A stretch of 64,000 nucleotides of DNA from an uncultured SAR86 cluster bacterium (GTDB taxonomy: Bacteria > Pseudomonadota > Gammaproteobacteria > Magnimaribacterales > D2472). Both the position numbers and the translations under genes were made by a program. The stretch is from assembly GCA_902593675.1 (NCBI GenBank), contig CACJJI010000004.1:70170-134169 (forward strand), read 5' to 3'. Position 1 is the first letter of the stretch. Every line of letters starts with the position of its first letter. Positions 15,070 through 23,902 of the stretch are shown here, in pieces. The notes below the pieces were generated by a model that saw only the letters and a list, made by a program, of their open reading frames with translations, ran no database searches and was not told the origin of the DNA.

Positions 15070-16197
15070 ATGAATTGGGAAATAATTGAAGAAAATGCTG
15101 GACTAGCCAAGATCAAAGTTATCGGCGTGGGTGGCGCTGGAGGGAATGCAGTTATTCATATGATAAATCATGAGATCCAGGGAGCAGATTTTATCTGTGC
15201 TAACACTGATTCTCAAGCATTAGACAGAGCAAAAGGATCTACTATTTTAAAGCTTGGTGATAATGTTACTAGGGGTTTGGGAGCTGGAGCAGATCCAAAG
15301 GTAGGAAGAGCTGCGGCTGAGAGAGATAGAGCTGCAATTGAGGAATTATTATCTGGAGCAGATATGATATTTATCACTGCAGGAATGGGGGGAGGAACTG
15401 GAACCGGTGCCGCTCCAATTATTGCAGAAATTGCCAAGGAGCTTGGAGCTTTAACAGTGGCTGTAGTTACCAAACCATTTAACTTTGAAGGTCATAAAAG
15501 AAAAGCTGCAGCTGAGCAAGGAATAGCCGAACTAGTTGAAGAAGTTGACAGTCTAATTACAATACCGAATCAAAAATTGATGGATATTTTAGGAAGAAAA
15601 ACTTCCATGGAAGAGGCTTTCGCAAAAGCAGATGATATTTTAAAAGGTGCGGTTCAAGGCATATCTGACATCATCATGAAACCCGGCTACATAAATGTTG
15701 ACTTTGCTGATGTCAAAACAGTTATGTCAGAAAAAGGCATAGCTATGATGGGCACAGGTCAATCAAGCGCTGATGAAAGAGGAATTGATGCTGCTAGCCA
15801 AGCTGTCAGCTCAGAGCTACTCGAAGACATTGAGCTAAAAGACGCAAGGGGGATACTAGTAAACATTACTGCAAAATCCCCAACAATGGCTGATTTTGAT
15901 GAGGTTGATTCAGTTATTAGAGAGTTTACAGCTGATGACGCAACTATTATTTATGGAACTGTCATGGAAGACTCAATGGATGATGAGGAATTGCTTGTTA
16001 CGGTTGTTGCAACTGGCGTAAATCAAAAAACCGCAACTTTAGCAGTTGATAATTCAAGAAAAGCAACAGTGCAACTAAATCCAGTGGGCCTAGATGCACC
16101 AAAACTAGATAAGTTGGTCGAGTCAGGTGGCACATCGTCTGCAGAGGATATTGATTTCCTTGATGTGCCAACCTTCATGAGAAAGCAAGTAGATTAA
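15070..16197 (+). CDS. ftsZ: FtsZ, tubulin-like division GTPase
   Basis: Forms the cytokinetic Z ring. The product is 375 residues (E. coli 383). The GTP-binding signature GGGTGTG is at 107-113, the T7 loop NVDFADVKTVM near 209-219, and the conserved C-terminal peptide DVPTFMRKQVD is at 365-375, ready to bind FtsA and ZipA. The variable linker is short. It has a good ribosome site, AAAGGGG. The position is odd: ftsZ normally ends the dcw cluster after ftsA; here it lies between mraZ and rsmH, and ftsA at 28.9-30.2 kb is followed by rpsF. Confidence 0.99.
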   Translation: MNWEIIEENAGLAKIKVIGVGGAGGNAVIHMINHEIQGADFICANTDSQALDRAKGSTILKLGDNVTRGLGAGADPKVGRAAAERDRAAIEELLSGADMIFITAGMGGGTGTGAAPIIAEIAKELGALTVAVVTKPFNFEGHKRKAAAEQGIAELVEEVDSLITIPNQKLMDILGRKTSMEEAFAKADDILKGAVQGISDIIMKPGYINVDFADVKTVMSEKGIAMMGTGQSSADERGIDAASQAVSSELLEDIELKDARGILVNITAKSPTMADFDEVDSVIREFTADDATIIYGTVMEDSMDDEELLVTVVATGVNQKTATLAVDNSRKATVQLNPVGLDAPKLDKLVESGGTSSAEDIDFLDVPTFMRKQVD

Positions 16198-16201
16198 ATC
16201 A

Positions 16202-17095
16202 ATGCTCCATGTTCCAGTTCTGCTGGAAGAATCATTAGATTTCTTGCTCCATGATTTGTCTGGAACTTATCTAGATTTAACTTTTGGACGAGGCAGCCAC
16301 TCTCAAGAAATATTAAACAGAATTTCTCCTCAAGGGTCACTGCATGCTGTTGACAGGGATCAAGAGGCAGTCTCATATGGAAAAGACAAGATAAAAGATC
16401 CACGTTTTAGTATTTACCACTCAAATTATTCTGCAATTGATTCACTATTTCCTCTCCAGCAATTTGATGGAATTTTATTAGATCTTGGTACCTGCTCAAC
16501 TCATTTAGATAATCCAATAAGAGGTTTTAGCTTTCAAAGTGATGGACCTTTAGATATGAGAATGGATACATCTTCAGGTTTTAGCGCTGCTGAGTGGTTA
16601 AATAGAGCGCCTGAAAAAGAGATAAGTGATATTTTATATGAATATGGAGATGAAAAAGCATCAAGAAAAATTGCAAAAGCTATAGTTCAGTTTAGAGCCA
16701 CTAGGTTAATGAAAACTACATTTGAACTTACAAAAACCATTGAAACAGTTCTAAAAAGAACTGGCAAAACCCATCCAGCAACAAAGTCATTTCAAGCCAT
16801 AAGAATCCATGTAAACAATGAATTACATCATTTAAAAGTAGCACTATCAAAATTACATGATGTTCTTAAAGCTGGCGGGGTTATAGTAATTATTTCATTC
16901 CACTCAATAGAAGATAGAATTGTAAAAAATTTTTTTAGACCTGAAATTAAAAGACTGCCCAAAGATATACCCATTAATACCTCAGTAAAAGAAACGTATA
17001 GGTGCATCCAGAAGAAAATAAAACCATCCACAAATGAAATAAAAATGAATCCTCGCTCTAGAAGCGCAATCATGAGAGTCTTTGCAAAGTTATGA
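16202..17095 (+). CDS. rsmH: RsmH (MraW), 16S rRNA m4C1402 methyltransferase
   Basis: Methylates N4 of C1402 in 16S rRNA, the partner modification of RsmI. The product is 297 residues (E. coli 313). It starts MLHVPVLLEESLDFL, with the SAM-binding YLDLTFGRGSHSQEIL, FDGILLDLGTCSTHLD and ISFHSIEDRIVKNFF motifs, and ends with NPRSRSAIMRVF. It follows ftsZ by four bases with no clear ribosome site, and overlaps ftsL by 4 bp. Confidence 0.97.
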   Translation: MLHVPVLLEESLDFLLHDLSGTYLDLTFGRGSHSQEILNRISPQGSLHAVDRDQEAVSYGKDKIKDPRFSIYHSNYSAIDSLFPLQQFDGILLDLGTCSTHLDNPIRGFSFQSDGPLDMRMDTSSGFSAAEWLNRAPEKEISDILYEYGDEKASRKIAKAIVQFRATRLMKTTFELTKTIETVLKRTGKTHPATKSFQAIRIHVNNELHHLKVALSKLHDVLKAGGVIVIISFHSIEDRIVKNFFRPEIKRLPKDIPINTSVKETYRCIQKKIKPSTNEIKMNPRSRSAIMRVFAKL

Positions 17096-17367
17096 AACAA
17101 AATATCTTTGTATATTTCTTATTGATAAATATTCTTCTTTTACTCTGTCTATGCTTGGAGATTATTAAAATCAGATGGCAATTTAGTCAAGAATATGAAA
17201 ATAATGCTTATCTTCAAGTTGCAAATAATAAATTAATTGAAATAAATTTTAATTTGAAAACTGAATACTATCACTTAAGTTCTCCGGCTAAAGTTGAACG
17301 TCATGCCAAGGAAATTTTAAATATGGTGGAGATTTCCAAAGCAACTATCATAAATTATGAAAAATAA
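17092..17367 (+). CDS. ftsL: FtsL, division protein
   Basis: A small bitopic protein that forms a coiled-coil complex with FtsB and FtsQ and activates FtsWI. The product is 91 residues: a short cytoplasmic start, one membrane helix (about 5-23), then a periplasmic heptad-rich segment including ANNKLIEINFNLKTEYYHLS and the family end VERHAKEILNMVEI. The assignment rests on size, topology and position between rsmH and ftsI. Confidence 0.88.
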   Translation: MKQNIFVYFLLINILLLLCLCLEIIKIRWQFSQEYENNAYLQVANNKLIEINFNLKTEYYHLSSPAKVERHAKEILNMVEISKATIINYEK

Positions 17368-18961
17368 TTTTGGTTATAGCTGGCGGGCATACTTAATATA
17401 TATATTTTTAGCCATCAGCCTATTTATTTTAGTTTTTAGAATAATAAGCCTTAAATATATTGAAGGAGATTTCCTAACATCCAAGGGAAAGAGCATGCTT
17501 GAGACTTCTAGGTCAATTCCCGCAATTCGCGGGAGTATATTAGATAGAAATAATTTTCCTCTAGCAGTATCAATCAATCAATATGATTTATATGCTTTAA
17601 AACAATTTTCAGAGGAAGATTTTAATAAATTAAAAAATTTTCTGTTTTTAAATAAAGATTTTTCAGCTATAAAAAAACTTAATAAAAAAAACCTAATTTT
17701 TTCTAATCTAAATTTCTCACAATATGAGCATGTAAAAAGTCTCAAACTTTCTGGTATTGAAATTGAATCCTTGCAAAAAAGGTATTATCCACTGGGCGAG
17801 CAGGTATCCACATTGATTGGATTTGCTGGAAAAGATGGGTTTGGCCTTGAGGGACTTGAAAATATCATGGATGCTGAATTATCTGGAGTGTCAGGCGAAG
17901 AAATTATTTATAGAAATGCAAGCAGGAGACCCCAGGTGATTCAAGAGGCTATGCAAGGTCTCGATATTAAGTTAACTATTGATAGTAGGATTCAGTTTTA
18001 TGCTTATAAGCATCTTTCAAGCTTTGTTGAAGCCAATAATGCAAATGGGGGGAGCGCGATAGTGTTGGATAATATATCTGGAGAAATTTTAGCAATAGCT
18101 AGTTATCCTTCATACAATCCTAACAGCCCCAAAAGACAGATTAAGAGAAATAGGGCTTTGGTTGATGCATTTGAGCCTGGCTCAATTATTAAACCATTAG
18201 CTTTAGCCAAAGGTATTGATATGGGAATAGTCTCTAAAAATCAGGTAATAGATACAAGCCCAGGATTTATAAATTTGAGTGGTAGGACAATATCTGATCC
18301 AACAAACTATCAAAACCTTACTCCGAGTGAAATTATTGCAAAATCAAGCCAAGTTGGAGCTTCAAAACTAGCTTTGCAAGTTGGAATAGAGGGATTGATT
18401 TCAGGTTACAAAGGATTTGGCCTTTCCAAGCCTCCCAATATTTTTTTTCCTAGCATTGCGTATGGTGTTATCAATTCTAGGGAGAATATCTCTGATCATG
18501 AGATCGCAAGTATTGGATTTGGGTACAGCATGACCGCTTCATCTTTGCAATTAGCTCAAGCATATTCAGTTTTTGCTAATGAAGGATATCTTAAAGATTT
18601 TAAAATTTTTTTGGATGATATTGAAGTTTATAAGAAGAGAGTAATAGGCAAAGATGCTGCTGCTGATGTATTAGAGTCGTTAAAATTAGTTGTATCAGAC
18701 GGAACTGGAAACCTTGCAAGAATATCAAATTATGATGTTGCAGGAAAAACAGGCACAACTCATAAAGCTAGCTCAAAGGGTGGATATGATCAAAGCAAAT
18801 ATATATCGTCTTTTGCAGGAATTGCGCCATTAACATCCAAAAGGCTTACAATTTTTGTCAGCATTGATGAGCCAGGGCTAAATAATTATTCCGGTGGTGC
18901 TGTAGCTGCTCCATTATTTGCAGCTATTTCCAGCGATGTCTTGAGTTATCTGAATGAATAA
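17357..18961 (+). CDS. ftsI: FtsI (PBP3), septal peptidoglycan transpeptidase
   Basis: Class B penicillin-binding protein that cross-links septal peptidoglycan with FtsW. The product is 534 residues with an N-terminal anchor (12-32), a pedestal starting IPAIRGSILDRN (54-65), and the transpeptidase domain. The SxxK motif is SIIK at 276-279 (catalytic S276), and KTG is at 464-466. The SxN motif, normally SSN, reads SSQ at 330-332 (codon CAA), an unusual change in a catalytic motif. It overlaps ftsL by 11 bp and murE by 8 bp. Confidence 0.97.
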   Translation: MKNNFGYSWRAYLIYIFLAISLFILVFRIISLKYIEGDFLTSKGKSMLETSRSIPAIRGSILDRNNFPLAVSINQYDLYALKQFSEEDFNKLKNFLFLNKDFSAIKKLNKKNLIFSNLNFSQYEHVKSLKLSGIEIESLQKRYYPLGEQVSTLIGFAGKDGFGLEGLENIMDAELSGVSGEEIIYRNASRRPQVIQEAMQGLDIKLTIDSRIQFYAYKHLSSFVEANNANGGSAIVLDNISGEILAIASYPSYNPNSPKRQIKRNRALVDAFEPGSIIKPLALAKGIDMGIVSKNQVIDTSPGFINLSGRTISDPTNYQNLTPSEIIAKSSQVGASKLALQVGIEGLISGYKGFGLSKPPNIFFPSIAYGVINSRENISDHEIASIGFGYSMTASSLQLAQAYSVFANEGYLKDFKIFLDDIEVYKKRVIGKDAAADVLESLKLVVSDGTGNLARISNYDVAGKTGTTHKASSKGGYDQSKYISSFAGIAPLTSKRLTIFVSIDEPGLNNYSGGAVAAPLFAAISSDVLSYLNE

Positions 18962-20414
18962 ATTATTTACAATTAAACCTTTCATTAATACAAATGAGTT
19001 TGATGGTCTTTTTATCTCATCCATTACTGATGATTCTAGAGACGTTCAAGAGAATTCTTTATTTATTGCAAGGCAGGGGGTGGATTCACACGGAAATGAA
19101 TTTATTAGAGATGCTGTTCAAAAGGGAGCATCCTGCATTATTACCGATCAAAAATTAAATGAAGAGATTGATATACCAATTCATTGCTTAGATCACCTGG
19201 AAGACAAGATCTTGGAAATCCTTTTTAGCTTTTATGATTTATCTGAGGATGACTTTATCTTTCATGGTGTAACAGGCACTAACGGGAAAACAACAACAGC
19301 ATTCATGGCTCATAATATTATCAGAGCTCTTAAAAAACCCTCAGTCTACATTGGTACTTTGGGAGCTATAATTAATGATGATATTTTGGAGACAAAAGGT
19401 AACACGACGCCTGGGATATTTGAGATATTTCAAATTTTGCAGACATGTAGATTTAAGCAAAAAACATATATCTTCATTGAGATTTCTTCTCATGCATTAG
19501 CGCAAAAAAGGTTAGGGAATCTGCCTTTTTCACAAACATTGCTTCTCAATATTCAATCTGATCATCTTGATTATCATAAAACAGAATCAAATTACATTAA
19601 TGCGAAATTATCCATTACAGAACTTAATAATAAAAATCCTACAATTATTTTTGTAGATAAAATTCAAGACTTGCTTGAAAGTTTTTCTGATGACCAAAAA
19701 AAACAACTTTCAAAATCACAATTCTTAAGTTCAACTGATACTTCAGCAGCATTAAAGTATTCCCTTGAGTACAATCCAAGTGGAGACTCACATATAAAAT
19801 TGAGCTTTCCTAATTTACGCTTAGATGTTCAGGTTGAATTATTTCTTAAATTTAATGTAGAGAATTATATTTCAGCCATTGCGCTAATTTCAGACCAAAT
19901 CTCTTTGGATGAATTTGAGATTGTTAGAAATAATACAATCAAGCTCCCCCAAGGAAGAGGTGAGATTTTAAGATTAAGAGAAGGGAATATATTGATTGAT
20001 TTTGCTCATGACCATCAATCTATCCAAAATATTCTTTCTGAATTAGCCAATTATCACGATGAAATAATTTTAGTTTTTGGATGTGGAGGAGATCGAGATA
20101 GGTCTAAAAGATCTATGATGATGAAGGTGGCTCAAGATTTTGCCAGCAAAGTATTCTTCACATCTGATAACAATCGTTACGAATCTTTTACTTCAATTGC
20201 TAACGATGCAATGGCTGGAAATTCTTATGCAAGTATTGAAATTTTAGAGGATAGGCAGGAAGCTATCAGCTTAGCAATTCAATACTTAAATAAGGAAAAT
20301 ATATTGGTAATATTGGGTAAAGGTCATGAGACCTATATGGATGTATCTGGAAAAAAAGTACCATTTAATGACAAAAATTGTGTTCTAGAAATTTTAGGCA
20401 ATGAAACTAATTAA
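18954..20414 (+). CDS. murE: MurE, UDP-MurNAc-tripeptide synthetase
   Basis: ATP-dependent ligase adding the third amino acid, expected to be meso-diaminopimelate. The product is 486 residues (E. coli 495). The ATP loop is GTNGKTTT near 107-114, the substrate histidine region is QSDHLDYHKTESNY, and the third-residue specificity motif, DNPR in Gram-negatives, reads DNNR at 405-408. The arginine that binds the DAP carboxylate is kept. GKGHETY near the end holds the other DAP contact glutamate. The dapA gene in this window also supports DAP. Confidence 0.96.
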   Translation: MNKLFTIKPFINTNEFDGLFISSITDDSRDVQENSLFIARQGVDSHGNEFIRDAVQKGASCIITDQKLNEEIDIPIHCLDHLEDKILEILFSFYDLSEDDFIFHGVTGTNGKTTTAFMAHNIIRALKKPSVYIGTLGAIINDDILETKGNTTPGIFEIFQILQTCRFKQKTYIFIEISSHALAQKRLGNLPFSQTLLLNIQSDHLDYHKTESNYINAKLSITELNNKNPTIIFVDKIQDLLESFSDDQKKQLSKSQFLSSTDTSAALKYSLEYNPSGDSHIKLSFPNLRLDVQVELFLKFNVENYISAIALISDQISLDEFEIVRNNTIKLPQGRGEILRLREGNILIDFAHDHQSIQNILSELANYHDEIILVFGCGGDRDRSKRSMMMKVAQDFASKVFFTSDNNRYESFTSIANDAMAGNSYASIEILEDRQEAISLAIQYLNKENILVILGKGHETYMDVSGKKVPFNDKNCVLEILGNETN

Positions 20415-21747
20415 CAATACAAAAGATTTATTAACTCTCCTTCACCTTGATGGTGAATCAAATTTACCAATTAGTAATTTCCAAATAGATTCAAGGAAAG
20501 TAGAAAAGAATTCAGTTTTTTTTGGTCTGACTGGCTCAAAAGAAGATGGCAGCTTTTATGCGGAAGATGCAATTAAAAAAGGAGCATCTTTAGCAATTAT
20601 AAGAAAGAGCAAAACTTCAAATTCTATGGCTTATTCACCAAAAATTATTTCAGTTAAAAGCCCTGAAGAATGCTTGATTAGTTCTGCCGAGATGGCAATT
20701 GAAAGATACAAAGGGATAGTAATTGGGGTTACTGGTAGCAATGGAAAAACAACAACCAAAACCATTTTAAATACTTGTATAAAAAATAGTTATGGCACTT
20801 TCCAAAACTACAATAATGAAATTGGTTTACCGCTGTGTGCTTTGGAACTTGATTCAGAAAATAGCACAGCAATTTTTGAGATGGGTGCAGCAAAACTAGG
20901 CGATATAGATCTGCTATCAAAAATAATTAAGCCAAATATTGGCATTATTACCCACATAGGACATTCTCATTTAGAGGGATTAAACTCAGTTAAGGGAGTC
21001 CTTCGGGTAAAGTCTGAGCTTATAAAAAATATCAAAACAAATGGCTCAGCCATTGTTCCAAATGGTCAATATGTTGATTACTGGAAAAAAATGAGGAACG
21101 ACATTGTCTTTTATACTTTTGGCCAAGAGCCTTCAGCATCCTTTTTCCCAACTCAAATTAAGATGACAAAAGAAGGCCTATCCTTTTTTATTGAATCAAC
21201 TCACTTAAAGAAAAAAGTCCAAATCAAAACAAAACTTATAGGAATGCATAATGTATTAAATATTCTTGCTTCTTTTGCAGCAATTTATGCTGCTCGGTTA
21301 AATGCAAAGGACTTTACAGATGGCTTGAGAGGACTCAAGAATTCACCTCAGCGTTTAGATTTAAAATTATGGGTGAAGCAATCAACGGTTATCGACGACT
21401 CATATAATGCCAATCCTGACTCTATGAGAGCTGCATTAGATGTTTTGTGCCAATTCCAAGGAAGAAAGGTTGCAATCCTTGGAGATATGAGAGAGTTGGG
21501 GAGATTTAGGAAAAAACTACACATTGACTTGGGAGACTATGCCAAAATACATGGGGTAGATTGTTTGATTGGATATGGAGATTTAATCCGTCATACAGTA
21601 TTTGCATTTGGTAATAATGGTTTTTTCTTTAAACATAAGCTTGAGTTAATAAATTTTTTGAAAAAAAATCTTAAAGGAAAAGAGAAAATACTATTAAAAG
21701 GCTCAAGATCAATGCGAATGGAAGAAATTCTAAACTTATGGAAATAA
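20401..21747 (+). CDS. murF: MurF, UDP-MurNAc-pentapeptide synthetase
   Basis: Adds D-Ala-D-Ala to the UDP-MurNAc tripeptide. The product is 448 residues (E. coli 452). The ATP-binding loop is GVTGSNGKTTTK near 110-121, followed by NYNNEIGLPL, the MurF-type FEMGA and HIGHSHLEGL; the C-terminal domain has DDSYNANPDSMRAALD, the MurF hallmark. It overlaps murE by 14 bp. Confidence 0.97.
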   Translation: MKLINNTKDLLTLLHLDGESNLPISNFQIDSRKVEKNSVFFGLTGSKEDGSFYAEDAIKKGASLAIIRKSKTSNSMAYSPKIISVKSPEECLISSAEMAIERYKGIVIGVTGSNGKTTTKTILNTCIKNSYGTFQNYNNEIGLPLCALELDSENSTAIFEMGAAKLGDIDLLSKIIKPNIGIITHIGHSHLEGLNSVKGVLRVKSELIKNIKTNGSAIVPNGQYVDYWKKMRNDIVFYTFGQEPSASFFPTQIKMTKEGLSFFIESTHLKKKVQIKTKLIGMHNVLNILASFAAIYAARLNAKDFTDGLRGLKNSPQRLDLKLWVKQSTVIDDSYNANPDSMRAALDVLCQFQGRKVAILGDMRELGRFRKKLHIDLGDYAKIHGVDCLIGYGDLIRHTVFAFGNNGFFFKHKLELINFLKKNLKGKEKILLKGSRSMRMEEILNLWK

Positions 21748-21748
21748 T

Positions 21749-22834
21749 ATGATCGAATTATTTGGCACTTGGTTAATGACATATGATTCTGGCTTCGATG
21801 TCCTGCGTTATTTAACTGTAAGAACTATTGGGGGAACCCTTACAGCGCTAATGCTATCAATTTTTCTTGGCCCAACTTTAATTAGATTTTTAAGAAATAT
21901 TCAGTTCTCACAATCCATCAGGGGAGATGGACCTGAGTCACATCTTGCAAAGACTGGCACACCCACAATGGGAGGTTTAATTATTATCTTCTCATTAATT
22001 ATTTCAACATTGCTCTGGTCAGATTTTAACAATCCATACATATGGATTCTTATATTTATTACCGTCTCGTTTAGCTCTATAGGATTTTTAGATGACTGGT
22101 TAAAAATAAAGGAAAAAAACTCAAAAGGCTTAAAAGGAAAATATAAGCTTATTTTGCAATTTCTTTTTGCTTTGTTCTCAATGTTATTTATGTTGCAGGT
22201 TTCCCCTGATGGAAATGAACAAATTTTTATTTTGCCTTTTAATAAAGAATACATATTTATAATTTCGCCTTTGATTTTTCTGTTAATTAGCATTTTTGTA
22301 ATCATTGGTTCGTCTAATGCAGTTAATCTAACTGATGGTTTAGATGGGCTAGCAATTCTGCCATCAGTCCTGATAGCTGGTGGTCTTGGCCTAATTGCTT
22401 ATGCATCTGGAAATTTAATCATCTCTGATTATTTATTCATACCATTTAACCCGCTTAGTGGAGAGTTAATTGTGTTTTGTGGAGCCTTGATCGGAGCTGG
22501 AATAGGTTTTCTTTGGTACAACACATATCCTGCTCAGATATTTATGGGAGATTTAGGATCTTTAACACTTGGTGGAATCTTAGGGACCCTGGCAGTTTTA
22601 ATAAGACATGAGATAGTATTTGCAATTATGGCAGGAGTTTTTGTGATGGAAACTTTGAGCGTTATTATCCAAGTGGGCTCATATAAATTAAGAGGTAAGA
22701 GAGTTTTTTTGATGGCGCCAATTCATCACCATTTTGAATTAAAAGGCTGGGCTGAACCAAAAGTTATTGTTCGATTTTGGATTATAACTTTTGTGCTTGT
22801 CTTATTTGCACTTGCAACCTTAAAGCTCAGATAA
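21749..22834 (+). CDS. mraY: MraY, phospho-MurNAc-pentapeptide translocase (lipid I synthase)
   Basis: Integral membrane enzyme that transfers phospho-MurNAc-pentapeptide to undecaprenyl phosphate. The product is 361 residues (E. coli 360) with about ten membrane helices. Key motifs are GTPTMGG near 70-76, FLDDWLKI with the catalytic aspartate pair, NAVNLTDGLDGLA, FMGDLGSLTLGG and MAPIHHHFELKGW, all invariant in MraY. One base separates it from the murF stop. Confidence 0.98.
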   Translation: MIELFGTWLMTYDSGFDVLRYLTVRTIGGTLTALMLSIFLGPTLIRFLRNIQFSQSIRGDGPESHLAKTGTPTMGGLIIIFSLIISTLLWSDFNNPYIWILIFITVSFSSIGFLDDWLKIKEKNSKGLKGKYKLILQFLFALFSMLFMLQVSPDGNEQIFILPFNKEYIFIISPLIFLLISIFVIIGSSNAVNLTDGLDGLAILPSVLIAGGLGLIAYASGNLIISDYLFIPFNPLSGELIVFCGALIGAGIGFLWYNTYPAQIFMGDLGSLTLGGILGTLAVLIRHEIVFAIMAGVFVMETLSVIIQVGSYKLRGKRVFLMAPIHHHFELKGWAEPKVIVRFWIITFVLVLFALATLKLR

Positions 22835-22840
22835 CCCTCA

Positions 22841-23902
22841 ATGAAAGCCCTTATTTTTGGTTATGGAGTTACAGGCCAATCCATAGAAAGGTATTTGAAA
22901 AAAAAAGGTATAGCTTACGAAATCTATGACCAAAATGTGAAAGGGCCTAATATTTTTAATAAATTGCCTAATCAAAAAAAATTAAATTCCTATGAGATAG
23001 TTTATTTAAGTCCTGGAATCAATATAAAGAAAATATATGCAAATGGAGAATTTAATAAAATTGCATATTTAACTGATATAGATATTTTTTTTCAAGAGGA
23101 TAAGTCTTACAAAATTGGAATTACTGGTACTAATGGAAAAAGTACTTGCTGTTATCACTTGCATCAGCTTTTAGAAGATTCTCAATTAGTTGGTAATATT
23201 GGTAAGCCAGTATTGGATAATATTAATTCTTGTCAATATTCAATAATTGAGCTTTCTAGCTTTCAGCTTGAGAAGATGAAAGAGATTCAGCTAGATTTAG
23301 GAGTTCTTTTAAATATTTCTCCTGATCATATTGATCATCATCTAAATTTTGAAGAGTATAAGAAAGTTAAAAATAGAATTAAAGAATCAAAAAAAACAAC
23401 GGAAGAGTCTGATCCAAGAAAATTATGGTCGATGATTACTGGCAGACCTCAAAGATTAGTGCAAGATATTCAGTTAAAAGATTTGCCCCATAGGTATCAG
23501 TTCATAGTAAGGCATGATCAAACGGTATTTATCAATGATTCTAAGGCAACTAATTTGACTGCACTAAAATTTGCATTAAACAAAATGTCTAACCCTTATG
23601 TATTGATCCTTTGCGGAGATCCATATAAAGAGCAATATGAAAGCTATGAAATTGAAGGCCCAATAAAGGTTTACATTTTTGGAAATCATGCAGAAGAGAT
23701 ATCTAGAAAAATATTTCATCCAAAAAAAATATTGTTCCACAATCAAGATCTTTCATCAGTAATGAGATCCATATTTAAAGAAAAATATGATTCTCAAACT
23801 CATATACTTTTTTCACCTGGTCATCCAAGCGGTCAAGATTATAAAAACTTTGAAGAACGAGGAGATCATTTTATAAGGCTTGCACTGAGTTCAAATGATT
23901 GA
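22841..23902 (+). CDS. murD: MurD, UDP-MurNAc-L-Ala D-Glu ligase, with central-domain deletion
   Basis: Adds D-glutamate to UDP-MurNAc-L-Ala. The product is 353 residues against about 438 in E. coli. The N-terminal Rossmann part is present; GTNGKS (96-101), E137 in IIELSSFQ, the PDHIDHH histidine region and lysine K177 (carbamylated K198 in E. coli) are kept, as are LPHR (215-218) and NDSKATN. Between K177 and the LPHR arginine lie 41 residues where E. coli has 104, so about 63 are lost, including the HNxxN adenine-binding motif. The frame is open throughout. It may be a working minimal MurD or a decayed one. Confidence 0.9.
   Translation: MKALIFGYGVTGQSIERYLKKKGIAYEIYDQNVKGPNIFNKLPNQKKLNSYEIVYLSPGINIKKIYANGEFNKIAYLTDIDIFFQEDKSYKIGITGTNGKSTCCYHLHQLLEDSQLVGNIGKPVLDNINSCQYSIIELSSFQLEKMKEIQLDLGVLLNISPDHIDHHLNFEEYKKVKNRIKESKKTTEESDPRKLWSMITGRPQRLVQDIQLKDLPHRYQFIVRHDQTVFINDSKATNLTALKFALNKMSNPYVLILCGDPYKEQYESYEIEGPIKVYIFGNHAEEISRKIFHPKKILFHNQDLSSVMRSIFKEKYDSQTHILFSPGHPSGQDYKNFEERGDHFIRLALSSND

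Noticed and set aside
22841..23902. MurD shortening as a frameshift or assembly error
   Set aside because: The frame is open across the junction and no out-of-frame remnant of the missing 63 residues is present between 23381 and 23480. A read-level deletion cannot be excluded but there is no sign of it in the sequence.
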